This document shows positions 34,951 through 62,111 of a stretch of DNA of 64,000 bases, one piece after another. The stretch is from Bugulina stolonifera (lineage: Eukaryota > Bryozoa > Gymnolaemata > Cheilostomatida > Bugulidae). The position numbers and the translations under genes are program-made. Below the pieces are notes generated by a model, which saw only the letters and a program-made list of their open reading frames with translations, was not told the DNA's origin and ran no database searches. Each line of letters opens with the position of its first letter. Within the stretch, counting starts at the first letter, position 1. The DNA is taken from assembly GCA_935421135.1 (NCBI GenBank), contig OW285189.1, positions 10,809,072 through 10,873,071 of the forward strand, in the 5' to 3' direction.

Positions 34951-35233
34951 TTACTTGATTTAGAGTGACTACCCGTCATTTTGATTGATTAAAATATAGA
35001 ACAAAAATGTGTAAAGTAAACTACTGCCTATTAAATGAAGCACTGAGTGAAATATAAAAAATAGATGAAAATTGCATCAGTATATTAGTAATGGAGGTAT
35101 AAAACTACTTGGATTGCATCATTTCTCAAAATATAGCAGCATATAGGAGAGCACCCACACCATAATATAGATAATCATTGATTCAGTTCACTTGAGTAGT
35201 AAGTAGCTAGAACACTGAGCATTGACTATGAGC

Positions 35234-38200
35234 TCACAAGTCTACTCGGTCCCTCCCTTTCTTTCCGTTACCATATTGGAATATAAGCATTTCATCTAGG
35301 TCAACATTGAAAGGTATTACAGCTGGAGTATCATCCTCTGTGAAAACTGAAGTTATATATTTATTATCTGGCTTCAATATATTGATTCGAACCCAGACTC
35401 CTTTTGGAAGAAACACCTCTCTGATAGTGGAGGTAGTATTATAAACTGGAGCCACCAAGTACTGGTTATTAAAAATGAATTGGTCAGATATGTTATAGGC
35501 TGTAGATTCGGTATTGTCCCACCACACAGGAGTAAATAAAGGGGAAGTGTCATTTCTCTCAAGATGATTTTTTATAATGTCTACAACCTTAAGCTGCCTC
35601 CTCGCATCTTCACACGACTCCCATGACCTTGTGACCTCTGAACTGTTGAGACTACTTAGAACAGACTGCGAGTACTCGACTACTGGTGAAAAGATTGCCA
35701 GCTGTAGCCTCCTGATCAGGTCGGCTGTAGACAAAGATCCTGAAATCTCCCCAAAGTTTATCAAATTGTAGCCCATCATCGAACTGTGTAACACATTTTT
35801 CACAGTTACTCGAATATCAGTAATAGGTGGTAGATCAACAATAATAGGTGACTTCTGGAGGGCAGACATATGGGACGACATGATTGGCTGGGTAGTAATT
35901 TCGGCTATAAACCTGATGAAGTTTTGTATATATGGCTGAAATGTGTGGAGTGTTTGATTAATAGGGTAGTACTGCTGACCTTTCAAGTCCGCTATACCGA
36001 TATCTCTCACACGTATAAGACTGTTCATTGGCTGTAGAATATCAGACAAAGTTGAGGATGAATTGAGTAGTGTATATAAAGTGCCTTTCCTGTTGAATAA
36101 TCTTGGAGCATTTAAATCTATAGACTGTATCCACAGACTGTCTTCTAAATAGGAGAGGGACTGTAATGCTATGACGTATGGAGAGACAATATAGCCTGTC
36201 TGGTTGGTGGGTAAGTCAGCTGTACTCTGCGTATCGTTAGTCAGTAATACATCAGTTTGGCTATCTATAATATAACTGTAATTACGGCCAATCAACTGCT
36301 CCGTTATATCCTCTCCATTGGATGTGTATATAGGTTGGGATAATATGTTATAATCTAAGGGTTCGGAAACTATATTTTTATAAAACCGTTCCATAACCAA
36401 TTGGTGCACCATATGAAATGAATCTGCCCTACATATTGCATAGCTTAACTTACGAGGTACATCAGTAGATGGTTGATGACCGTACCAACTAGACAGACAT
36501 AATTTGTTGGAATCTGTGCGAATGTGTAACGGGAAATCATACGCCGCAACAACAGCTATTCCTTTAGTTGATATCCAAAATCTTTCGGCTACTTGTCCAA
36601 ACTGCTCACCAGGCAAAAATGCGGAGAATTCGACCTCTTCTCCACCTAGATGTAGATGTTTACTGTTCATATGACCTCCGTACCAGTGACCGTAAGTATA
36701 GTCTAAATCAATACAATCTTCCAGCATTGGATTGAAATTCCATGTATCCCATTCTACACCGATGCATAGCCCTGTGGTGTCGAATGTCTCTGTGTATAGT
36801 CTTAGGGTGGACTTACTATGCCACTTATAACACCCAACTTCATTTTCCTCAGTAGAGTTATGGCTACAATTGAATGGTACACCTATTCCAAGATTTACTC
36901 CAAGCTCCGCCTACAACAAGTAAATTGACATGATGTATAATCTATAAATAACTCAGTCATTTACTGACCAGGTTACGATTAGTACAGACAATCAAAAAAT
37001 CAGTGAATTTTCCTATAATATACTTGCAGTAGAAAAGATATGCACGATGGACAAGCAGCAAGAAATACATGTGTATATAAGATTTGCTAGATACAATGTT
37101 AGAATGAGAGTTGTCCACTCATTCTCCCACAACAAAGAGTAGACAATTCTTAATTATACAGAAATATGACAACATTAATTATTGCTCAGCATAGTTTCAG
37201 TATTATTTGCTAAACAGCAACACAATTACAATAACAATGTAATGTAATACAATGTAAATTTGTAGAACCTGTGCTATTATGTAATATACAACAGCATAAT
37301 AAAATTCACACGTAACCTTAAATATCGTGACATCATCATGTGGTGCGAGATCCGAAGCGTTTGTCCACGGATATACTACTAATATTCTAGTCTTGTAATC
37401 GAATTTATATCCAGAGATGGCCACAATGTTCTCACGGTTTTTCTGCATCATAACAAGCGTTACCACAGTCGAGATGATTATAATCAAAAACGTCAATATT
37501 AGGCATATATGGACGGCCTGGATTCTCTGACAAATACCCTTCTTTTTCTTCTGGGCCTCAGTAGACTGCAATTTGTAAAGTTAAGTTGAATTTTGTTTAC
37601 TTCAGGCATACTGCATGTATTTAATGTATTTGTGCATATATCATATAGGTCCTATACCATTATATCGTTTCAGGCTACAATGTATATATTTAATAGGCCC
37701 ATTTAGTGAGTAAAAAACGCAGATCATACGATCCGGTTTTGGCCTAATTGTTAGTATATCATACAGATAAAACATTGGGATATACGACAATGTCCAAGTC
37801 ATGGAGCCCTACACATACATTTCAACAAAACACCCTGTCCAACATGATAGTAGGCTATACAGTATACTGTATACATGTATATATAGAGCTACTAGGAGTT
37901 ATCAAGTAACTAAATATTACAGTGGGTTATATTACTGAGGCAGGTTTACACACATGAGTTCAGAAAGATGGATCTTAAGTCAGAGTTGGACTATTTTCTA
38001 TCTGTACCAAAAGAATAAAGTAGACCTAGGCCTATACATTGCATAATTTATGCATAGCCAACATGTAGCCTATACGTCATAGGCTACATACGTATGTTAT
38101 AGAGATATTCAAGACATTAATGAGCCTTGGAGGTAATGACATTGACGAGTGTCAAACGCCATTGACCAGCAGTACAACTCTTTTTCCAGCTGTTAAACAT

Positions 38201-41200
38201 GAGAAATATTTAGGCTCCTCCCATGCCATGCTCCCAATATCAAACATACGCCTCTAAGCATTATTTCAGACATTCCAGTTTTAGGAGAGAACTTGTACAT
38301 TTCTGTAATGGGCTGTGCCTAGCTAATACACTTACCCCTAGAGAGGTAGCTGGATTCTTTTTCTCTATCTCCCGTTGTTTACTCCCGAACAGTCTACCCA
38401 TTGCAGCCAGGGAACCTTTATGCCTCTCCCTTAGTAGCTTGTTAATACTTAGGTTAGTTTCATACGCTGACGTGATAGTCTCATGCAGATTTCCTTCATG
38501 GCTGGCAGCAATAGAAGGCAACGTGGTAGTTGTAGGTGCCGACATGGGTACAGGTACAAATATATTTGTTATAGCCTCAGGATCAGGTTGGTTATTACTG
38601 TCTAGCCTCATTTCTACCGTCGCCTTTTTGTAAAAGCTATCATCAAATTTTAAGCGAGAATCGCCAGGTCGTCTTGAGTAATGTATGGCTCCTGGTTTGG
38701 CTACGCCATCCCTACCTGGTCGCATCTCCACAAAATCATCTTGACTAGAGTCAAAGTCAACATTGCACTGTGATTGGTCTAATTCAACCTGCGACACAGA
38801 CGTTCCGTATACTTCCGTCTAAAACATGAGTAATAAAAATAACTCCAAACAATCAAAAATATATTACATCATGCTATTTATCAAGGTTATTTGAAAAAAT
38901 CTGACATACATGTAATAGTCTGTTTAAAATTATTAATCAGCGTAAGAAATATAGTTAATTAAGTTTGTAAACAGAGGAAGGAATGGTTCATGACATCACC
39001 AGCTTCAAAAAATTCTGATCCCAAGTAGACACAAATATACGGTGTTATAGATGAATGAGAATGTTTCTGAACGGTTTCCACCAATTATAATCGCTATTTA
39101 TTATTATTTATCATTTATTATTTTACTAAAATAATGCCCTTTATCATTTTGACTGCTGGAGATGCTCAAAAACTTTCTTACTTATCCAGCGATTTGGTTG
39201 ATGAAAGAACACCCATGTACCTTTTTATGATTGATGAACAGGATTGGACAAGATAGACCGAATAAAACCATAATACATGTAGGCCTACAATATAGGCTAC
39301 ACCAGACCAACAGCTGTAGGTGGGCAGGCCCCTACAATCTCACCTTCCCTACTTAATCATATCCATTTACTTCTATGACAATGCCAGAAATTAGACGGAT
39401 GTCTTCACGTGTATGAAATATTGAACAATATTCATATATTCCTCTGAGGGAAGAATTAATTTGAATAATTTTGTAATAAAAACTCAGAGTCCGAGCCACA
39501 ACGGCAAATTAAATACCTGTATGCTGCTAGAGAATCTCACCCTTACTTTGCGCATTAAAGGGAAAGTAAGGTCCATTTTAGAGCATTATTAATACCAGTA
39601 TTTATGCTGACTCCAAACTGCTAGCTGACTTGTGTATGTATAACCACATCTCAATCCATTATTTTGAACGTATCGTATCGTAATATAAATCTATACTTGC
39701 ACACTATTGGCGCCAATAGGCCTACAGTTATGGTACAGTCACTGATCTCTCGTCACTATACAGTTTGTTTTCTAGTGTAAACATTGGTACACAATTGATT
39801 CCAAATATCTTAATATGATTAATTGCACAAAAACTGGATAGATCTATAACAGAACAAACGGAGTGAATGTACAAGATTAAAAAGTCAATATTTCCATAGA
39901 GAATTCCCTAAAGATCTCCAGGTTTTTAACTGCCTGAATAACGTAGGCATATTTTATACTATGTAATTTTCAAATATTATGCAATATGCATTCCGTTTTC
40001 CTGAAGGAAAATTAGTGCCTGCAGCGTGGAACAATGAGTATAATATTGATTGCATAATGGATTATAACATCATAACTGTGAATATCTGAAAGGGACCCCA
40101 GGAATCAATACTTGGATCATGGCCTATGTATTAGCATTATATAATACATCTAGAGGAAGTCAAGCAAAGTCATACAGTGTGCCTTATCTATATCAAAACA
40201 TATCTCCGTTTTACATTGTGGTAGTGTAGCGGCAATATATTACCCTACGCATTTACATTTTTCATTAATGTAAAACCGTCACAACAGAAATGCCACATAA
40301 ATTAAAAAAAAATCACATAATGTGTTTTACCCTTTTCTCTTTTAACATTTTTAATTTTCCAAATCACATTGTATTTATTCAGGTCGATCATATTTAAACT
40401 TAAACCTTACCGAAAGAGGTCTCTCTTTGTTCACGTCTTCTACGCTGAAGAACTTCTGGTCGTTAGTCGAGAGGATGGAAGAAGTTCTCTGTTTGCCGGC
40501 TCTTATATCCTCTAGACTCTGGAACTCTGCATCACCACCGTAGCCCTGCACAGAGTAAAGAGTGGCGTATAATAATGGTGTGCGTGCGAAGAATGTATGG
40601 CATTGTTGTGGTGTACTCTAGACTAATGTAGATAGTGTCAGGCTGCCCAGCCCTTTACATTTGCACGACTTGAGTGCACAGTAAGCAAGGCGTGGTACAG
40701 TTAACCGTTAGCAACTAATCAAAGTATATATTAATTAGTCATAACGGAGTCTGCCTACAGCTCTATATAAACCAGCTCATCGCAATTCTTAAACACAGAT
40801 ATATCAAGTAGACTAGATGCCACATAACATAGACCTACTTGTACTTAACAAAGTACATATTCGTGAACTGTAATTGTATGCTAATATATAATTATATTAT
40901 AAATATACAATATAATATATATGCTTGCATATATACAAATGTAGAAAGGTGTAGGGAGTGCTAACAGGATGAGATAATTCTCCATTACAACTACTCCAGC
41001 TATTCACTGTGGCATGGTGGAGTTGTCCTCTACTACATAGTAGCTGGGTGACACTCTGGACAACACTGTACGATTATAGATAATGAGATCGAATCAGCTG
41101 TCTATAATATGCTCTACATGTATTTACCTGATCACAAGCTACAGCCATCAGTTAGTATAATATTATATAATAGGGCTTAGTAGTTACGACTTATTCTTTT

Positions 41201-41911
41201 ATACGAGGGTGAAGATGCCAACAGAGAGAACAAAGAGAGGGTACACAACTCTTAATATGTCTAACAAACTGTATATAATAACAGAATGGGAACAACGTTA
41301 GCAAATATGCATTTATGTTACACGATTTACAGACTTATGTCAGTTTCTGGTTGTTAATCGTCAGCCTTCAGATTACATAGTAGCAAATCCTACAGTAACA
41401 TAGGCCTACATGTGCACACAGCAGCAAACTGTATCAGTATATGAAGATAAATGGGTAATGAAACTATAATATTCATTGGAGAGAAGTGAAACTTCACTGA
41501 ATAAATTCACCATCATCATATTGCAGTAATTATGTCATACAACAGTGTAGAAACCATGAACTAGAGTGACCTTAAACTAACCTCTGGTTCTCTCTTGCCG
41601 TTTATATGTCTGTTAGACGCAGAGGAAGTGGATGGTGGATCCTCTGCAGCCTCAGATATCTTCCTTTGCTGTCCATATGGAGGTGGTGGACCTGCAGCAG
41701 CAGAGCTGGTACCGGCAGCATTGAGGGTATATAAAGGGTCATCGCTAGCTGCTACGGATTCTATCTTGAACTTCTTACTTGACGATTGCTTCCTTCCCGC
41801 AAGATGTTTGGGCATAGCAGTGCTATCACCGAGTAGGTTGGGGGAAGGTTGGTGACTGTCCCCATTGTGCAGATGCAGAGTTTTGTTAGGGTCTGAGCTA
41901 TGTTCAGCCAT
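35234..41911 (-). CDS. MYORG-like glycoside hydrolase family 31 membrane protein, possible pseudoenzyme
   Basis: Five phase-0 exons on the minus strand (41911-41582, 40545-40411, 38818-38336, 37565-37317, 36910-35234) give 957 residues. Residues 1-330 are polar, low-complexity and probably cytosolic. A transmembrane helix at about 333-355 makes it a type II protein. The ectodomain matches GH31: CIDLDYTYGHWYGG and VAERFWISTKGIAV in the N-terminal part, then DLIRRLQLAIFSPVVEYS, FTPVWWDN, DQFIFNNQYLVAPVYN and VFLPKGVWV near the end. MYORG, its nearest remembered relative, is an ER/Golgi alpha-galactosidase with a much shorter tail. The FKFDAGE-type nucleophile loop and the acid/base D...W motif are not recognisable between the conserved ends. 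The fold is therefore kept but activity is doubtful. It is convergent with syntaxin-18, 382 bases apart. Confidence 0.85.
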
Positions 41912-44900
41912 CGCTATATCTCACTCCCTTACCTCTGCTACTACCTCTAAACATGAGTAGTGAGTGACAGGAGCCGTAGATTAGAACAGACAGCTAGTGA
42001 GAGGTGCCATCACCTAAACATAATATTGCTCAATGTTATGAGCTATTTGCTAGTAAAAACATCTTTAATCATGAGAAAATAGCTATTAATACGACTAAAC
42101 TAGCAAACAAGTACCATACATAGTGAATCACACAGCGTATCCACTGATTGTTCCTTACGGTTGCTCAACCGGGATGAAGTAATTGTTATAACTGCACGTA
42201 ATCACAACACCCAGTTAACAGCCCAAATCAAGGGAATACAAAACCCATATGGTGATCAGATGCTATGCACAATATACATCTCTCACCATGTATAAAACAG
42301 GCCTACAGTTTAGTTATATAATCTTTAGTTTGGAACCTGCAACTGTGACAGCATGCTCTGTAGAGGTTTGTACCAATACTACAGAGTATTGGTAGGTAAA
42401 TCAAAGGAGCAACACAAGTGTGCTATTTCAAGTAAAATGGAAACAACTCCCAAAGTTAGCATAGACGTGAGACCAACAAAATAGACACAGGTAGCTTATA
42501 ACTAGAGCTAGAGGTAACAAGCCTAGTACATGCTGTTGCTCTATCAGCCCTTAATATTTCAATACAATGCAGAGCTATAATACAGAGCTAATCTCCTTGA
42601 CCTTAGATAAGCAAAAGTGTATCAAATTGTTTTAATACTATAGTTTTAAATGCCTGAACTCTTGTAATTTATCTATCTAGAAAATTTTATAAGTGTCGGA
42701 TAACATGGTAGACTTAACCAATAGCTGCTATTAAACCTGTAGAAATGACAGCTAACTACTACAGTTTTATAATAAATAACAATGAATATAACATTTCAAA
42801 CACAAATTTGAATGCACAGTATCCCTCATCTAGAGAAAACTTTGCTGAATCACTTACCACTACCACTAATAAGATTCCGAAATATTATGCAAATGTAAAA
42901 CAATGAGCTTTGTACTTAGCATAGCAAAATATACTGTGATACATCACACATCTCTCAATCTATCACAATCACACCCACATGTTTTTACAACACTCCGGTA
43001 GATGCACAGGAAATCCTATGCATATTCCAAATAACCAAACAAATAATAATAGCATTATTATTGTGGTTATCTACAAGGTAGAGCAAAGCATTTCAACCAT
43101 ATTGTACGTCTTTAATAACAAATACATGACCAATGTATATTATCATTGTACATGACTACAATAGAATAGTGACGTGGGGTGGAGGTCAAACAACTAAAGA
43201 GACATTTTTAACTCATTTCTAATCTACTGCACTAAAGCTGCTGGATAGTATAAGCATAAAGCACAAAATGTAATACATATGCACAATTTTATGGTAATAA
43301 TAATTAAATTGAATAATATTAATAATTCATATTTCATTTCCACAAATAATTATAAATTTTAATCAGAACATTTGACATAGGTGACTTCAGCACAAGTCAT
43401 GTCAAGAACATTTTGAGTGCAATTAGTATTCTACCAAATTACTAAATAAATCAAATCAAATAAAAATTATTCCTTTACAAAATAACTGGGACTAACGATA
43501 AAGCCAGCAGAGTAGAATAAAAAGGGTATTGGAATCTAACTGGATTTAAATAGACAAGTTGTTATCATGTACACTGCAGGTCAACCTCAAGAGGGCATAT
43601 CTGGTATATCAGAGGTGTGAACCATCCAGATGTCTTTTATTGCTAGAGCACTTAACACAACCTGCACAACATGACATTTACACCCACAAACGTTTCTAGT
43701 TTAAGAGTCATATCAGTCAGTAGAGTACAACAACTTTTTATATGCTACTACAAGAACCCACTTAGTACCAACTAGTAGTGTCTGGTAGGCGGACACCTGT
43801 ACCCTGTGCTTGCTCTTCACACAGAGACAGACACTATACAGACAGGCTGATGACTCCACAAAAATCAGCTGATTATTTTACAATTTGCTTATTCACCACG
43901 TTTTACAAGTCAGGGATGTACCCTGCATTACATAAGCAGTAGTATATCTCTCACGTCACATTCCCAGAGACTAATCTATCCATTAGTCATTCCTTTTGTA
44001 ATAAATCTACTGTGCTGTAGTTCCCATAATCTACTGCACATGATCAAATTCTCCTCAGCAACAAACTAAGTCTTAATTATTTTATTATATCAATAGGATT
44101 GCAGTGTTATCATGATGTTACTAATATTATTATATGCCAAGCCACCCTTGCTAATTAAACATTAATAGGTGCACATAATATGTAATACAGGATTCTATTT
44201 TAAGCAGCTACAGTGGCAAATAGAACATTCTGATCAGTTTCAACGATTGATTACAGTGACCATTGTTTCTTATCTTATCCAAGTGAAACAAGATAAAAAA
44301 CAAACAGCAGAAGTTCTATCTCCATAGAGACATTGTGGAAAACAGAATAATTTATTCATATATGCTGAATCTGCATGAATAAAATAAATACTTAGTAGCC
44401 AGTTATGTCCTCAATCAATAGTTTTCCCACACTATAAAAAGGCATTGGAGGTCATCATGTATTGCATTGAGTAAGTGATGTAAATTATAGCTAATCCAAA
44501 GGCCAACATATTGTGGATGACCTAGTAGCACAAAATATGTTATCTATTACTTTGGTTCATGACCATTGAATCTACTACTGGTACTTGTACTAAGTTGATT
44601 CACTCTGCACATTTAACCTGAGTAGCTGATAAAGAATCAAATGATAGAATTCTATCTACTAGGGATTATATTGGCATTCATAGAAGAGATGTGAACATCT
44701 ATTTTTATAGCATTTTCTGCAGGTTTAATATTCAGGAATTTGAAATACAGTTAACAAGAGTCAATCAAGTAACCTTACATCCTCTGCAAGTGTCAGCTTT
44801 ATATTCCTCTAGGAAATTCCTAGTTCGAACCTCTAGTTTGTACCTAACTATTTAGTTGCAGATTTCTATGTTTAGGTGTATGGCCTACAACATCAATGGC

Positions 44901-47154
44901 TTCTCTACGGTTCACGGCAATAGCTAATGGGGCATCTACTCTTCAACTATTCCATACTACGTGCATATTAATCAACTGAAGTGAGCAGTCCAGCTGGACA
45001 GTTACTAACGAAGTGGTCATCACCAAGTCCATTATTTACAGTTAATATCGTCATTCGAAAAATTACACAACATGTTTTGTAAATGGTATACGTGTAGGCC
45101 ATACTATAATCCATGAACAAACTAATCCTAAGCTACCAACCACAGACAATTAAGATCAAATATTCCCATGTAAGCGGATTACAAACAGTCCTTACCAAAA
45201 GAGAAAATGGAGAATATTCTATTACACATTTTATATATTACCATATACATGCATTTATATGCTACCTAATTTCAAACTACATGATTGTAATATGTATGCA
45301 ATGTTGCTGCTTTTGGCGATCAGAAATTACAACCCTGATATCACTAGGGCCTAAAGCATGGTGTGACGACTAACTTGCCAATTTGATGACCTTGAAACCC
45401 AGGTTGGCACCTGACACAGTCCTTTCCTTCCACTCAAAGTCAGACTCCTGCCACTCATGTAAGCTTCAATTCTGAGGTCTGTTCAATAAGCTGACTCAAT
45501 TTACGACAGCAGCAAAAAAGTTGATGTGAGCCCTGCAGATTGGACCAACAATACCAAGTATCTAGGAATCACAATACCGGCCAACTCGTAATTTTATAAG
45601 CATATTATACTTGTAGCTTGCAGGTGTCAAAACTCCACACATTTGCTTGTCTACACCAATCTCTGAAGTCCTATTATAATGGAGTATGTGTATAGGATGC
45701 CCCCCAATAGACATCAACCTGACTGTAACTAGAAACTAGGTTGTGGAATTCAGTGAAAGGACATTAGCACCTCAATGAAGCCAGTAACAGTCGGAACTAG
45801 GTTTCGCTTTTTCTAAGTTATTGACCTTTTGATCAAAGCAGTTCAAGATGATGACCACACACTGCTTCATGACACCAGCAACATTGTAAAATCACAAAAG
45901 CCTACAGGAATGTGACATTAACTACTAGAACTTAAAGCAGCATACACATTATCCCAGATAGACCACAGCAGCTTTCTACCAAGAACCATCATAGATATGT
46001 AGTGATAGGAGAATAAACACTCAAAAAGTCTATCATAGTCCCAGTACAATCACCACACCTTACACCGTTAGTGAAAAGAGACATTTATAGATATTCAAAA
46101 GCATTCAAATAATAGTTTTTATTAACAATATAATAAACAATTCAATATTCTTAATGACACCATGTGAATATAGATATTTAGTATTACATGTACATGTATA
46201 ATAATACTGATTATCATTATTAGACTATTATTAAAATAAATAGTTAACAACAATTATTACTATTCAGTTTAACAGTTTAACACTTAGTATCAATTTTAGT
46301 TTATATATTTCTATTAATTAAATATTAATGTTAATAACTTCATAGGATCTGTCTTTTTTAGCTAAATCAAAATAAGTCTAAATTTCATAGCCCAATCTAA
46401 TGATACTTATGTAATTATGATAATTATTAAATAATAATTAATATGGATGAAAGCAGAATTGCCTGGCTAATGCAATGGAACAAGAAACACAGCAGTGCAA
46501 TGATACTACCATAACAGATAGCACAGTCACAGTAGAAAATAGTAACCCTATTCTTATCTAGTTCTAGTTGAATAAGTAAGTCAAAGGAACAGGATCAGAC
46601 TGCAGAGGAGAGTTACAATTAGTCATTAGTGACAATGAGATTGTTGCTGTAAGTGTACAACTGACAATTTCAAGTAATAGTGAGAAATATTGCTGGAATT
46701 GTATTGTATTGAGTATAAATAAGAATAATACATAAGAACTCTACCTTCAATTTCAATTTGCACCACTGGACAGTCATACAGATACAAAACAAGTCAAAAA
46801 TGAAAGTGCCCACATTAGTTTTGTATAAAATTTGTTTTACGATGACGTCTACCAGTAACTAGACTAGCTTGATAGCGTTGCCATAGTAAATACAACTGCG
46901 CATCAGTGAAAAAAGAGGTCAGTGGAAACTGCTAAAATGTAACTGGAATAACAATAGAACAGTGGTGGAGATATTGCAAACGGAATCATCCGATTACGTA
47001 CGGAGTTTCACGACGCATACTCGTGGAAAACCCAACACAGTCTGACAAAAGATCTTTGATCTGTGGCTAGAGTATTAGAGAAAAAAATGAACAACAACCA
47101 TTTCTAACACATGAGCTAAGTTTAAAAAACACTCATTGGCGTGCAAAGTTAACG
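41912..47154. promoter_or_regulatory. 5.2-kb divergent intergenic region
   Basis: This separates the start codons of the GH31-like gene (minus) and the ZFR gene (plus). A possible 5' non-coding exon of the former ends near 42016 (acceptor TGTTTAG on the minus strand). About 45370-45900 holds a possible LINE relic, listed separately. The rest is AT-rich with no exon I can support. Confidence 0.45.
45370..45900 (+). pseudogene. Possible LINE reverse-transcriptase relic
   Basis: One plus-strand frame reads WTNNTKYLGITIPANS followed by a stop and then FYKHI. This resembles the (V)KYLGVxLDxxLxFxxHI motif downstream of the catalytic box in non-LTR reverse transcriptases. About 100 bases later SPIIMEYVYRMPP resembles the following P-I-L-EY-..-W-P block. 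Stops and frame changes show it is dead. The match is by eye. Confidence 0.35.
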
Positions 47155-61106
<13,952 letters not shown>

Positions 61107-62111
61107 CCACATCCTCTCCAGCTACTTCTGCCTCTCTGTGAAATTGCTGCCGTGAACAGATCAGTCATAGTATCTAGTGTGAATAGCCAATGTCTTACCC
61201 AGTGTAGACACCAAACTCTAAACTATATTCACTAGTGTCAGTTAGCAATATGTAATCACTTCCTGTTTAGTTCTTGTAAACCTTTCCATTAGGAATAGAG
61301 AGGACATATCTAGTAACAGTGTTAAGAGGTGTATATACCTCATGTATATGTACATGTACTTTTAGAACAAAGAATGGTTTTCTTGTAGGTAAATCCGTCA
61401 TTTTATTTCCACTTATTACTTTCACTAAATTGTGTATTCTGTTGTGTAAACAAGTTAGTTATGTTAATTGTGGTAGATGTAGATTAGACTAAAACGTTTC
61501 AAAGGAATGGCATGTCTTATGTTTATCATTATATAAGTACTATGATTTGTATCAGAACATTTGTGATAGTCCTTGTAGTAAGCTATTTCACTCAAATACA
61601 GTTATAAATACTAAATTTTATTGTTACAACGGCTAACAGTTTGTTTATTCTCTACATTATTTCTCTCCACAGTGTCTCCATGTTTATTCCACTACTATAA
61701 AATTTTACTGAAATAAAACACAAACTATACTTTCAGTATTGCTGAATAAAATCGTTCCCAGATGTAAGATGTTCACTAACTCCATATTGGGGGAATAATA
61801 AACTATGACTGCTATATATAGCAAATGGTAAAAAAGGAAATGCCCACAAATATAATAGTACAAAAATATATTACACTCTTATAATAAAATACATTGTAGT
61901 TTACAATATAATTGATGTACATGTTGTATAATATGAAATATAATATTATGATTTTGGGTCCAGAATTGAATTTGGACTGCTGACAGTCTGTATGTTAACC
62001 AACACAACACATCATAACTCTAACCTGTATGTAATTCTATATACAAATGTGATTGTACCTTCGATATAACAGATGGTTTAGTGTCATTGAATTCTACTGA
62101 TAGAGATTTCA
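61107..62111. terminator. ZFR 3' untranslated region and convergent spacer
   Basis: AATAAA words at 61712-61717 and 61745-61750 are candidate ZFR polyadenylation signals, about 610 and 640 bases after the stop. The next coding sequence is on the opposite strand and converges here. No other gene is seen. Confidence 0.5.

Noticed and set aside
37203..37571. A separate small membrane protein of about 122 residues
   Set aside because: It is the transmembrane exon (37565-37317) of the GH31-like gene. Phase-0 junctions link it on both sides, and its apparent start is not an ATG.
38223..38633. A plus-strand open frame of 136 codons
   Set aside because: It is antisense to the GH31-like exon at 38818-38336 and has no independent support.
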